The notes under the pieces were generated by a model, which saw only the letters and a program-made list of their open reading frames with translations, was not told the DNA's origin and made no database searches. The translations under genes were made by a program, and so were the position numbers. A stretch of DNA of 64,000 nucleotides from CAMDTE01 sp964504345 (GTDB lineage Bacteria; Bacteroidota; Bacteroidia; Flavobacteriales; Schleiferiaceae), in contig CAZDDX010000006.1 of the NCBI GenBank assembly GCA_964504345.1, positions 26,863 to 90,862 of the forward strand. Reading direction: 5' to 3'. Positions 16,522 to 24,131 of the stretch are shown here, piece by piece (the first letter of the stretch is position 1; each line of letters begins with the position of its first letter).

Positions 16522-16530
16522 ATTCTTGAA

Positions 16531-17082
16531 ATGACGCAGAAACGCTTGTTCGGCCCCGAAGAATTGGGAATCATCCTGCACCGACTGGCGTGCCAATTGC
16601 GAGAATCCCACAGCGATTTCTCCTCCACCGTATTGATTGGACTCCAGCCCCGCGGCATGGCTTTGGCCCGTGCCCTGAGCCAGATTTTGGCGCAAGACTA
16701 CGGCCTGAAATCTGTAGCCACGGGCGCTTTAGACGCTACTTTTTTTCGCGATGATTTCCGACGTCGAGAAGAGCCCATCCGCGCCAACCGAACGGAAATT
16801 GAACATTCCATTGAGGGCAAGCGCGTGGTCTTGATTGACGACGTACTGTACACCGGCCGCACTTTGCGTGCGGCTCTGGACGCCCTCCATGCCTTTGGAC
16901 GTCCGCAACGCACCGAACTGCTCGTGTTGATTGACCGTCGGTTCCGACGCGAATTGCCCATCCAACCGGACTACGTGGGCCGCCACGTGGATGCCCTGGA
17001 CACGGAAAAAGTTCGTTTGGAATGGGCTGAAGACGGCAAACTGGAATCTGTTTTTTTGGTATCCGAAACCCCGGCCCCATGA
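16531..17082 (+). CDS. pyrR: PyrR-type phosphoribosyltransferase
   Basis: A 183-residue protein of the PyrR family (pyrimidine attenuation protein / uracil phosphoribosyltransferase). The PRPP-binding motif is VVLIDDVLYTGRTL; ATFFRDDFRRRE and YVGRHVDALDTEKV are also typical. An in-frame TTG lies four codons upstream, but the ATG before TQKRLF is the normal start. The promoter leaves no room for an attenuator, so it may act as an enzyme or regulate elsewhere. Its stop overlaps pyrB by 4 nt. Confidence 0.92.
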   Translation: MTQKRLFGPEELGIILHRLACQLRESHSDFSSTVLIGLQPRGMALARALSQILAQDYGLKSVATGALDATFFRDDFRRREEPIRANRTEIEHSIEGKRVVLIDDVLYTGRTLRAALDALHAFGRPQRTELLVLIDRRFRRELPIQPDYVGRHVDALDTEKVRLEWAEDGKLESVFLVSETPAP

Positions 17083-18026
17083 GTACCCTCAGCGTTCCCC
17101 ATTTGTTGGGCATCAAAGACCTCACCTCGGAGGATTTGGACCTCATTTTCAAAACGGCGGAGCAGTTCAAAGAGGTGATCAACCGCCCCATCAAAAAAGT
17201 ACCCTCGCTGCGGGACATTACCGTAGCCAACCTGTTTTTTGAAAATTCTACCCGCACGCGCCTATCCTTTGAGCTGGCCGAGAAACGGTTATCTGCAGAC
17301 GTCGTCAACTTCTCTGCAGCACAATCCAGCGTTAAAAAAGGGGAAACTTTGGTGGACACCGTCAACAACATTTTGGCCATGAAGGTGGACCTGGTGGTGT
17401 TGCGACACAGTGCGCCGGGTGCCGCTTATTTTTTGAGCCAGCACGTGGACGCGAGCATCGTGAATGCCGGTGATGGCGCGCACGAACACCCCACCCAGGC
17501 GCTGTTGGATGCCTTTTCCATGCGGGAAGCCTTGGGACGAACGGACCTGAAGGGCGTCAAAGTGGCCATTGTGGGCGACATCCTACATAGCCGCGTGGCC
17601 TTGAGCAACATTTTTTGCTTGCAGAAATTGGGCGCAGAAGTGCTGGTTTGCGGGCCGAATACCCTAATTCCCAAACACCTGCACGAACTTGGCGTAAACG
17701 TGGAGTCGAACCTGAATACCGCATTGGAGTGGGCCGACGTAGCCAACATGCTCCGCGTGCAGCACGAGCGCATGGACCTCCCCTACTTCCCCAGTTTGCC
17801 GGAGTACATTGCGCAATACGGGGTGGACCGAAAGCGCCTGGAGCAATTGTCCCGGATCCCCGTCATCATGCACCCCGGCCCCATCAACCGCGGCGTGGAA
17901 CTGTCCTCAGATGTTGCAGATTCCGAACATTCCATTATCTTGCAGCAGGTTGAGAACGGCGTAGCCATCCGAATGGCGGTACTGTACCTCTTGGCCGCAC
18001 AACGAACACCGCATTATACCTCCTGA
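17079..18026 (+). CDS. pyrB: Aspartate carbamoyltransferase catalytic subunit
   Basis: A 315-residue ATCase catalytic chain, which joins carbamoyl phosphate and aspartate in the first committed step of UMP synthesis. The phosphate-binding loop FFENSTRTRLSFE, DGAHEHPTQALLD, AIVGDILHSRVA and HPGPINRGVE are all present. No pyrI follows, as expected for the group. The start overlaps pyrR and the stop overlaps the next gene by one base (TGATG), giving a coupled trio. Confidence 0.96.
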   Translation: MSTLSVPHLLGIKDLTSEDLDLIFKTAEQFKEVINRPIKKVPSLRDITVANLFFENSTRTRLSFELAEKRLSADVVNFSAAQSSVKKGETLVDTVNNILAMKVDLVVLRHSAPGAAYFLSQHVDASIVNAGDGAHEHPTQALLDAFSMREALGRTDLKGVKVAIVGDILHSRVALSNIFCLQKLGAEVLVCGPNTLIPKHLHELGVNVESNLNTALEWADVANMLRVQHERMDLPYFPSLPEYIAQYGVDRKRLEQLSRIPVIMHPGPINRGVELSSDVADSEHSIILQQVENGVAIRMAVLYLLAAQRTPHYTS

Positions 18027-18364
18027 TGTCTTACAAAATCGAATCGAAAGATCGGTTTCTCCACGTGAAATACCTGGGCGATCTGTTCGACGCAGCCGCG
18101 CTTAAAGAATTGGGCACGCTTTTGGATGGTAAACCGCAGGCACACGTGGTGGTGAATCTTCTTTCTGTGGAAGAATTCGACAGCACCGAGCCGTTGCAAG
18201 ACTTTCAAGCCGACCGAATGGAACAGAACCTCACCTGCGTCTTGGTGGTGCGTGAGGCCATGCTTTATTTGTTCGACGAAGAAGCTCCGGTGGTACCCAC
18301 GTACCAAGAAGGTGTGGATTTCTTCGAGATGGAAGACCTGCAACGAACGTTGTTAGAAGAATAA
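18026..18364 (+). CDS. Small STAS-like protein
   Basis: A 112-residue soluble protein with alternating strands and helices. It begins MSYKIESKDRFLHVKYLGDL and has HVVVNLLSVEEFDS, which recalls the SpoIIAA/STAS fold. I do not see a phosphorylatable serine in the usual place, so the call is loose. It is translationally coupled to pyrB (TGATG) and followed 3 nt later by a barrel protein gene. Function unknown; related small proteins lie near rnz/pyr genes in flavobacteria as far as I recall. Confidence 0.55.
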   Translation: MSYKIESKDRFLHVKYLGDLFDAAALKELGTLLDGKPQAHVVVNLLSVEEFDSTEPLQDFQADRMEQNLTCVLVVREAMLYLFDEEAPVVPTYQEGVDFFEMEDLQRTLLEE

Positions 18365-18367
18365 GCA

Positions 18368-18919
18368 ATGAAAAAATGGACGGTTGCGGCTTTGCTGGTG
18401 TGCACGGCCGCTATGCCTGCATGGGCTCAAGCAATTAAAAAACATGCCTTTGGCGTTCAATTGGGGGCCTACGATTTCACCACCGACTTGTCCGGCTGGG
18501 GGATCGGCAACGGCATCGGCTATACGTACCAACTGAATCCACACATCGGGACTTCTGTTTTCGTGCAGAACGCCTACGGCGAGCGCAACGGCGACAGCAT
18601 CATCCCTTCGGATTACGACAGCCGGGTTGCCGGGGGTTGGACGCTCAACGGTTCCCTGTACGGGCAGCAAAGCCCCTTTGATCTCACGTTCCAAGCGGGC
18701 TTGCTCTACGGTCGCACCGTTCGCATGCAGTACAATAGAGAGTGCCCCACTCCTCCCTACTCCGTGTATTCCTCCCATGGTCTTGGACTGGTACTCGGTG
18801 CCGGTGGGGTCTATCGCTTTGGCGATTGGGGACTGGGAATCCAAAACCAGACTACGGTGGACTGGAAAACCCAAGACGTGCGCGCGGGTTGGTACCTGCA
18901 CGTGGAGCATCGATTTTAA
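18368..18919 (+). CDS. Outer-membrane beta-barrel protein
   Basis: A 183-residue protein with a clean signal peptide (cleavage after PAWAQA). A run of amphipathic, aromatic-ended strands follows: HAFGVQLGAYDF, NGIGYTYQL, TSVFVQNAY, VAGGWTLNGSLY, VLGAGGVYRFGDWGLGIQ. It ends WYLHVEHRF, the aromatic C-terminal signature of outer-membrane barrels. About eight strands are likely. Two cysteines are absent except for one in the RECPTPP loop. Function unknown. It is the last gene of the pyrR-pyrB run, with a weak hairpin after it. Confidence 0.75.
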   Translation: MKKWTVAALLVCTAAMPAWAQAIKKHAFGVQLGAYDFTTDLSGWGIGNGIGYTYQLNPHIGTSVFVQNAYGERNGDSIIPSDYDSRVAGGWTLNGSLYGQQSPFDLTFQAGLLYGRTVRMQYNRECPTPPYSVYSSHGLGLVLGAGGVYRFGDWGLGIQNQTTVDWKTQDVRAGWYLHVEHRF

Positions 18920-18970
18920 CTCCCGATAAACAGGGTGTTCAAGGGTCCGGCCTGACGAGCGATTGGCTCG

Positions 18971-20338
18971 TTAAGCCCAAACGCGCGTCCATTCGGACAC
19001 GTCGTTGCCGTCAAAATTTCCCGACGACATCAAGGCTACCACGGTAGGTACGCCGTCCTTTCCCACGGCGTGATCTAGCGCCGTGCGAACATCCATGCTG
19101 TTGGTGTATACTTCCGGCGACGGAGAACCAAACGCGGCTCCCACTTGCTCGGCGTTCAGTTCGGGCAACTTTTTGTGGGCTACAGCCTGCGGATTAAAGT
19201 ACACCAAAGGGACGTCCGCACCGTCCAACGAACCGGCGTACAGCGGCAGAAAATTGGGATTCAAACTGCTAAACGTGTGCAGCTCTAAGCACGCCACCAC
19301 ACGACGGTTGGGAAATTGCTCTCGGAGCGCGGCAACGGTTGCTTTTACCTTACTTGGGGCGTGTGCAAAATCTTTGAACGCCAGAACGCGTGCGTTGCCG
19401 GTGGGTAGGGTTTCCAAACGCTTGGATGCGCCTTTGAAGGTGGTGATGGCCTCGTAAAACGTTTCGTCGTCCACGCCCATTTCTTGGGCCAGCCACCGTG
19501 CGGCTTCCACGTTACTGGCGTTGTGGGCCCCAAAAACTTGGAGCGGAACGTCGCCAAGCGGTGTTTCAAGAACCGTCCGTTCGTTTTCCACTCGGTAGAC
19601 CGGGGTTCGGTAAGGTATTTTTTTCAATGGTGAGGAGTCCGACTCCACCACCTCAACCACCACGGGGTCGTCTGCGTTGTAGATCACGGCGCCGCCTGGC
19701 TCCATAGTTCGCAGAAATTGTCGGAACTGCTCCACATACACCTCCAAAGTAGGGAACACGTTGATGTGGTCCCATGCAATACCGGTGATGAGCGCAATGT
19801 TGGCGCGGTACAAATGAAACTTGGGAAGGGGCTCCAACGCTGAACTGAGGTACTCATCGCCTTCCAAAACCATAAACTCAGCCTCGGAGGAAAGGCGCAC
19901 CATGGTACTGTACCCTTCCAGAAGGGCACCCACCATAAAATCTTCGCGCCGGCCCGCTCCTTTCAGGGCGTGCAAGAGCATGGACGTTACCGTGGTTTTG
20001 CCGTGGCTTCCGGCTACTACCACCCGTGTTTTGTCTTTGGAAGCCTCGTACAAAAAGGCCGGATAGGAATGAATGGGAAGTCCCAAGGCTTGGGCGGCCA
20101 ACAGTTCCGGATTGTCTCCGCGGGCGTGCATGCCCAAGACCACCGCGTCCAAATCAGATGTGATCCGAGTTGGGTCCCAACCTAAGGTAGCCGGCAGCAA
20201 TCCGGCGGCCTTCAGGCGACTGGCGGAAGGTTCGAAAATTTCGTCGTCCGAACCCGTAACGCGATCCCCGCGTTCGTGCAAGGCGAGGGCCAAATTGTGC
20301 ATGGCGCTGCCCCCAATGGCAATGAAGTGTACGCGCAC
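18971..20338 (-). CDS. mpl: Mpl/MurC-family muropeptide ligase
   Basis: A 455-residue Mur ligase. It has the Rossmann start VHFIAIGGSAMHNLALAL, the ATP-binding loop GSHGKTTVTSMLLHAL, EGDEYLSS and the His-bearing AWDHINVFPTLE. The GGSAMHN form is typical of the Bacteroidota ligases related to E. coli Mpl, which reattach the recycled tripeptide to UDP-MurNAc; MurC remains a possible alternative. It begins 2 nt after the MbnP-like gene and closes a four-gene minus-strand operon. Confidence 0.85.
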   Translation of the reverse strand: MRVHFIAIGGSAMHNLALALHERGDRVTGSDDEIFEPSASRLKAAGLLPATLGWDPTRITSDLDAVVLGMHARGDNPELLAAQALGLPIHSYPAFLYEASKDKTRVVVAGSHGKTTVTSMLLHALKGAGRREDFMVGALLEGYSTMVRLSSEAEFMVLEGDEYLSSALEPLPKFHLYRANIALITGIAWDHINVFPTLEVYVEQFRQFLRTMEPGGAVIYNADDPVVVEVVESDSSPLKKIPYRTPVYRVENERTVLETPLGDVPLQVFGAHNASNVEAARWLAQEMGVDDETFYEAITTFKGASKRLETLPTGNARVLAFKDFAHAPSKVKATVAALREQFPNRRVVACLELHTFSSLNPNFLPLYAGSLDGADVPLVYFNPQAVAHKKLPELNAEQVGAAFGSPSPEVYTNSMDVRTALDHAVGKDGVPTVVALMSSGNFDGNDVSEWTRVWA

Positions 20339-20340
20339 GG

Positions 20341-21093
20341 TTAAATCTGAATAACGAAGGCGGGTACTAAATTCTGCTTGATTTTAACCGCTTCGGCAAA
20401 ATCACCCGGCTTGGTGGGATCCGATTCAATTACAGGCGTTTGCCAAGGGTCAATTCCTTGCAATAGACGATCAATGTTCAGAACGACGTTGATGTTGCAG
20501 GTGCGGTTTCCACCGATGGAAAAGCCCATCTTGCGCTCAAATTTGGTATTCAAGGCAGGGGTAGCCACCACCAAAGTGAAAGGTTTGGTGGGCGCCAAGG
20601 TATCTCCCGTTTTCCGCATGACCCCAGTGAAGTACATGTGGTTGTAGCCTTTGCCGGCACCGCGGTAGAGCACGCCGTCGCGCAATGGGTGATCCTCAGG
20701 AAACTGCCCCGGTGCGATTTTAGCGTTGTTGGTGTCTACACCCAAGGTGAAAAAGTGGGTGCCGTTGTAGGCGCCTGCCGGCATTTTCGCCAAGTAGGCT
20801 TCGTTCGTACCAAAAGCGTGCATCGTTACGGTCGTATCTGCGTGCAGAGTGTCCCCGGAGGTACTTACGAAGGTGTAGCCGGAATACAAAAAGCGTATGT
20901 CGGTAAACTTAACTTCCGCCTGGCCGATCGTGTACAGCGAATCAGACGAAAGGAGCTCATTCTCAAAATAGGAGAAAACCTTCAACACAATATTGCGGTC
21001 TTCCATCTTTTCGTTTGGATCCACGATGGTGTCCACACAGCCCGCGGACAGTACCGCTGCTGTAACTAAGGTCAGTAAGGAACGTAATTTCAT
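20341..21093 (-). CDS. MbnP-like lipoprotein
   Basis: A 250-residue lipoprotein (lipobox VLSAGC). The beta-rich body fits the MbnP family: VKFTDIRFLYSGYTFVS near the start, MPAGAYNGTHFFTLGVD in the middle, DGVLYRGAGKGYNHMYFTG and a late NINVVLNIDRLLQG. MbnP proteins are periplasmic, contain oxidised Trp and bind copper in methanobactin clusters, but most Bacteroidota members have no known role. The usual partner, a di-heme MbnH peroxidase, is not adjacent. The start overlaps the acyltransferase stop by 4 nt. Confidence 0.7.
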   Translation of the reverse strand: MKLRSLLTLVTAAVLSAGCVDTIVDPNEKMEDRNIVLKVFSYFENELLSSDSLYTIGQAEVKFTDIRFLYSGYTFVSTSGDTLHADTTVTMHAFGTNEAYLAKMPAGAYNGTHFFTLGVDTNNAKIAPGQFPEDHPLRDGVLYRGAGKGYNHMYFTGVMRKTGDTLAPTKPFTLVVATPALNTKFERKMGFSIGGNRTCNINVVLNIDRLLQGIDPWQTPVIESDPTKPGDFAEAVKIKQNLVPAFVIQI

Positions 21094-21845
21094 TCGGCAA
21101 TTTGGTTTTTGGGACGGTACGCTGGGCTTTGTTCGATGGCATCCATGATGCGGTCCAACAGGGTCTGAACGTCTTCGTCCGGATGGAGTTCCAACGGCTT
21201 TTTGAACGTTAAAGATAACGTGGTATTTCGTTTTTTCAGGTACAACCCTTTCTTGTCAAATGCTCGGCGAAAACCGTCGAGCACCACCGGGACCACAATG
21301 GGTTGCGTGTCTTTGATGATGTGCGCCGTGCCGCGCCGCCCGGGGGCAAACGGTTTGGTGGTTCCTTGAGGAAAAGTGATGACCCAGCCGTACTGGATGG
21401 CCTTGCGGATGTTCTCAATGTCCCGGGGATCCACGCCGCGGTCCACGGTTTTACCGGCCGCCCGCCACGTACGTTTGATACTGATGGAGCCCGCCAGTGC
21501 CAACAAACGCGGCAAAAGTCCGGCTTTCATGGTTTCCTTGGCCGCCACGAAAAAAAGATTGGTTTTTGGAAAACACATCCGCCACCAAGCGTGTGTTTTT
21601 CCGGGCATTCCCCAATACACATGGTTAAAAACCAGGAATAGGGCACTTGCGTCCATGAAGTAAGTCTGGTGGTTGCAGACGAACAACACGTTGCGGTCCG
21701 GCAATCCCGCCAAATGTTCTACGCCGTGTACTTCTGTTTTGTTGACCTTGTTGAGGCGGTACCAAACGACCATTCCGAAGGTGAAAATCACCAATCGCTT
21801 CAGGAACAACGGGGTGCCAAAGGGGTCGCGTTTGAGTAGTTTCAA
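21090..21845 (-). CDS. 1-acylglycerol-3-phosphate O-acyltransferase family protein
   Basis: A 251-residue PlsC-family acyltransferase acting on membrane lipids. The catalytic HxxxxD is NHQTYFMD, and the glycerophosphate-binding motif is seen as FPQGTTKPF. One membrane segment lies near residues 12-30. No ATG is available near the family start. The best start is TTG in the overlap TTGA with the Nudix gene, giving MKLLKRDPFGTPLFLKR. Upstream codons in this frame only read through the Nudix gene. It is second in the Nudix-PlsC-MbnP-Mpl operon. Confidence 0.82.
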   Translation of the reverse strand: MKLLKRDPFGTPLFLKRLVIFTFGMVVWYRLNKVNKTEVHGVEHLAGLPDRNVLFVCNHQTYFMDASALFLVFNHVYWGMPGKTHAWWRMCFPKTNLFFVAAKETMKAGLLPRLLALAGSISIKRTWRAAGKTVDRGVDPRDIENIRKAIQYGWVITFPQGTTKPFAPGRRGTAHIIKDTQPIVVPVVLDGFRRAFDKKGLYLKKRNTTLSLTFKKPLELHPDEDVQTLLDRIMDAIEQSPAYRPKNQIAE

Positions 21846-22486
21846 TCGAATTCGTTTGGGAATGCGAAGGTACGTAATTCCCGCAGAGCAAGGACCTCCG
21901 CCAGAATCATGGCCGAGGCGCCCCAGATGGGTTGTGGCCCACCGCCCCAAGCCGGCACAACTCCAGCACGAGGCAAGTCCACCAGTTCTTTGCGAAATCC
22001 CTGCAGCGGCAAAACATGAACACTCGCCACTTCCGACGCGTCCGGCTGCCAGGCCCAAGGAGCGGACAACGCTGCCAAAATCGGCTGTACAAAGTAACCG
22101 GAGGGCGGGATGTACAGCGGGGTCAACGGTCCCAGCACAACAGGTTCCGCAGGCGGAACCCCGAGTTCTTCGTGCGTTTCACGCAGTGCAGCAGCCACCC
22201 AGTCCGCATCCTGTGCCTCCAAACCACCCCCCGGAAAGGCCATTTGCCCGGAATGCACTCCGTCGTACGCGGGTCGTTCAATCAACACCGTGTGCAGCTG
22301 GTTGTTTTGGGGAAACAGCAAGACCAAAACGGCGGCGTGTTTGCTTGCATGCTCCGGTTGCGGTACGGCCGTCATTTGCGGGGCGCGTAACGGGGGCGCC
22401 AACGCCTTTTGCGCATGAATACCAGGGAGGTCAACGGATTGAGGCCAACGTTTGGCCCAGTTGTGTGCATATTCCCACCAAATCAT
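21842..22486 (-). CDS. CoA pyrophosphatase-type Nudix hydrolase (NudL-like)
   Basis: A 214-residue Nudix enzyme. The UPF0035 signature is visible (LIERPAYDGVHSGQMAFPGG), followed by a Nudix box ending RETHEELGV. The box lacks the first Glu in the usual position, as does E. coli NudL, which supports the CoA/acyl-CoA pyrophosphatase assignment. It then has the substrate-binding TPLYIPPSGYFVQP. The start is at MIWWEYAHNW; earlier codons overlap the divergent gene. First gene of the operon that runs to mpl. Confidence 0.85.
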   Translation of the reverse strand: MIWWEYAHNWAKRWPQSVDLPGIHAQKALAPPLRAPQMTAVPQPEHASKHAAVLVLLFPQNNQLHTVLIERPAYDGVHSGQMAFPGGGLEAQDADWVAAALRETHEELGVPPAEPVVLGPLTPLYIPPSGYFVQPILAALSAPWAWQPDASEVASVHVLPLQGFRKELVDLPRAGVVPAWGGGPQPIWGASAMILAEVLALRELRTFAFPNEFD

Positions 22487-22531
22487 GCCCAAATTTCGGA
22501 ATAATTGTACGGCTTGGCCGCGTTTTTTTGC

Positions 22532-22933
22532 GTGCTTTGTAGGGTGGAACCGATTTGGGATGATTTGCGCAAGCAATGGGTGCCGAACACCCCGGAAGAG
22601 CGCGTTCGCCAACAAGTGATCGGCTGGTTGCTGGAACGCGGCATCCCGGCGTCGGCCATAGGGATTGAGAAAAAAGTTAGCGTTTACGGACGTTTGAAAC
22701 GATTTGACATATTGGTGTTTCAGAGCGGTTTGCCCTGGCTGGTGGTGGAATGCAAGGCGCCGAACGTACGGCTGAACCAAAAAGTATACGACCAAGTGTT
22801 CTCCTACCGCCACGCGCTGAACTGTCCTTTGGCACTGGCCACCAACGGGGTGCAGTGGATTTTGTTCCGGCATCGGCCGGATTTACCCGCGGGAATGGAG
22901 GCCCTGCAGGAACTCCCTACCTTTGCCCCATGA
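22532..22933 (+). CDS. Orphan HsdR N-terminal-domain protein
   Basis: About 133 residues from a GTG start (a TTG nine codons upstream and a second GTG four codons downstream are also possible). The family is the type I restriction enzyme HsdR_N-like PD-(D/E)xK fold. Marks are PEERVRQQVIGWLLERGIP, LKRFDILVFQ and the catalytic-looking WLVVECKAP. No helicase, methylase or specificity gene is near, so it is not a restriction system. Stand-alone copies are common in Bacteroidota. Its stop overlaps the rRNA methyltransferase start by 4 nt. Confidence 0.75.
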   Translation: MLCRVEPIWDDLRKQWVPNTPEERVRQQVIGWLLERGIPASAIGIEKKVSVYGRLKRFDILVFQSGLPWLVVECKAPNVRLNQKVYDQVFSYRHALNCPLALATNGVQWILFRHRPDLPAGMEALQELPTFAP

Positions 22934-24084
22934 AAATTGCTTCCGTTCGCTTAGCGCCGGGCCGCGATCAGGCTTTGAGCCGACGCCACCCGTGGATTTT
23001 TTCCGGTGCCTTGCACCGCGCTACTCCCTTGCCCTTGGAGGGGTCTTGGGTGCACGTTTTTTCGTCCGACGGAACGCAACCTTTGGCTACGGCACATGCT
23101 CAAGCTACCGGAGCCAACATTGCCCTGAAGGTTTTGGCTTTTGGCGAACACGTGACCGACCCCGGCTCGTTTTACGAAGAACGCATTCGTCGGGCCGTGG
23201 CCTACCGACGGTCCTGGGGCTTGGGGGTGGCGGCAGACACCACCGGCTTTCGGTTGGTTTTTGGCGAGGGTGACGGCCTACCCGGCTTGATCGTGGACCA
23301 ATACGGTTCCGCCGTGGTGGTTCAGTGCCACACGGAAGGCATGCGCAAAGACGTTCCGCTCGTGGTTGCGGCGCTGCGCGCTGCGCTGGAAAATCCGGAC
23401 CTGTCGGTTTTTGTTCAAGATCAAGGTTGGGACGGCACGCCGCAGTCCAGCGTGCACTTTTTGGAGAACGGCATTTCCTACACCTCAGACGTGGAAGCAG
23501 GCCAAAAGACCGGCTTCTTTTTGGACCAACGGGACCACCGAGCGCACGTAGGCCGTTTGTCTGCGGGCAAAAAGGTTGTCAACTTGTTTTCGTACACCGG
23601 TGGTTTTTCCTTGGCTGCGCTTCAAGGAGGGGCCCGAGAGGTCCTTTCTGTGGATTCTTCCGCACGCGCTTGTGCGCTGGCAGATGCACACGCGGCACAA
23701 AATGGTTGGGCAGACCGACACCGCTCCGTGGTGAGCGATGCCTTTGACTACCTCAAAGAACTGCCCACCGATGCAGAATTGGTGGTGCTGGACCCGCCCG
23801 CTTTTGCCAAACGCAAGTCCAGCAGCCACAATGCCATGATGGCCTACAAACGTTTGAACGCCATGGCCCTGGAGCGCATGCCGTCCGGCGGACTGCTGTT
23901 CACCTTCAGTTGCTCCCAAAATGTGCCCGTTTCGCAGTTCACGGACGCCGTCCGGGCCGCGGCCTACGAGGTGGGTCGGGAAATCCGACTGGTGGAAACT
24001 CTGGGTCAACCTGTGGACCATCCGGTGGTGGCTGGTTTTCCGGAAGGGGCCTATCTGAAAGGCCTTTTGGTGTCTGTGGACTGA
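22930..24084 (+). CDS. RlmI-like class I SAM-dependent rRNA methyltransferase
   Basis: A 384-residue protein. Residues ~1-80 form a PUA RNA-binding domain (RRHPWIFSGALHRA). An RlmI-type 5-methylcytosine methyltransferase follows, with TGFFLDQRDHRAHV, VVNLFSYTGGFSLAAL (SAM motif), the DPPAFAKRKSS active-site loop and FTFSCSQNV with the catalytic cysteine. The likely target is a cytosine of 23S rRNA. The frame extends upstream through the HsdR_N gene; the ATG in the ATGA overlap is the family start. Confidence 0.9.
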   Translation: MKIASVRLAPGRDQALSRRHPWIFSGALHRATPLPLEGSWVHVFSSDGTQPLATAHAQATGANIALKVLAFGEHVTDPGSFYEERIRRAVAYRRSWGLGVAADTTGFRLVFGEGDGLPGLIVDQYGSAVVVQCHTEGMRKDVPLVVAALRAALENPDLSVFVQDQGWDGTPQSSVHFLENGISYTSDVEAGQKTGFFLDQRDHRAHVGRLSAGKKVVNLFSYTGGFSLAALQGGAREVLSVDSSARACALADAHAAQNGWADRHRSVVSDAFDYLKELPTDAELVVLDPPAFAKRKSSSHNAMMAYKRLNAMALERMPSGGLLFTFSCSQNVPVSQFTDAVRAAAYEVGREIRLVETLGQPVDHPVVAGFPEGAYLKGLLVSVD

Positions 24085-24107
24085 TTTTCCAACCCGCGGG
24101 AAAGCCG

Positions 24108-24115
24108 TACCTTTG
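24108..24115 (+). promoter_or_regulatory. -7 box for purB
   Basis: TACCTTTG, 16 nt before the purB ATG. The 8-bp palindrome CCCGCGGG lies just upstream at 24093-24100 in the promoter spacer. Confidence 0.55.
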
Positions 24116-24131
24116 CGCTTTGAAGCCCACT

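Noticed and set aside
18955..18971. ACGAGC-GATTG-GCTCGT hairpin after the barrel gene
   Set aside because: Could be a weak terminator, but there is no T-run; left out of the feature list.
22532..22933. Type I restriction system
   Set aside because: Only an HsdR_N-like domain is present; no helicase, methylase or specificity subunit nearby.
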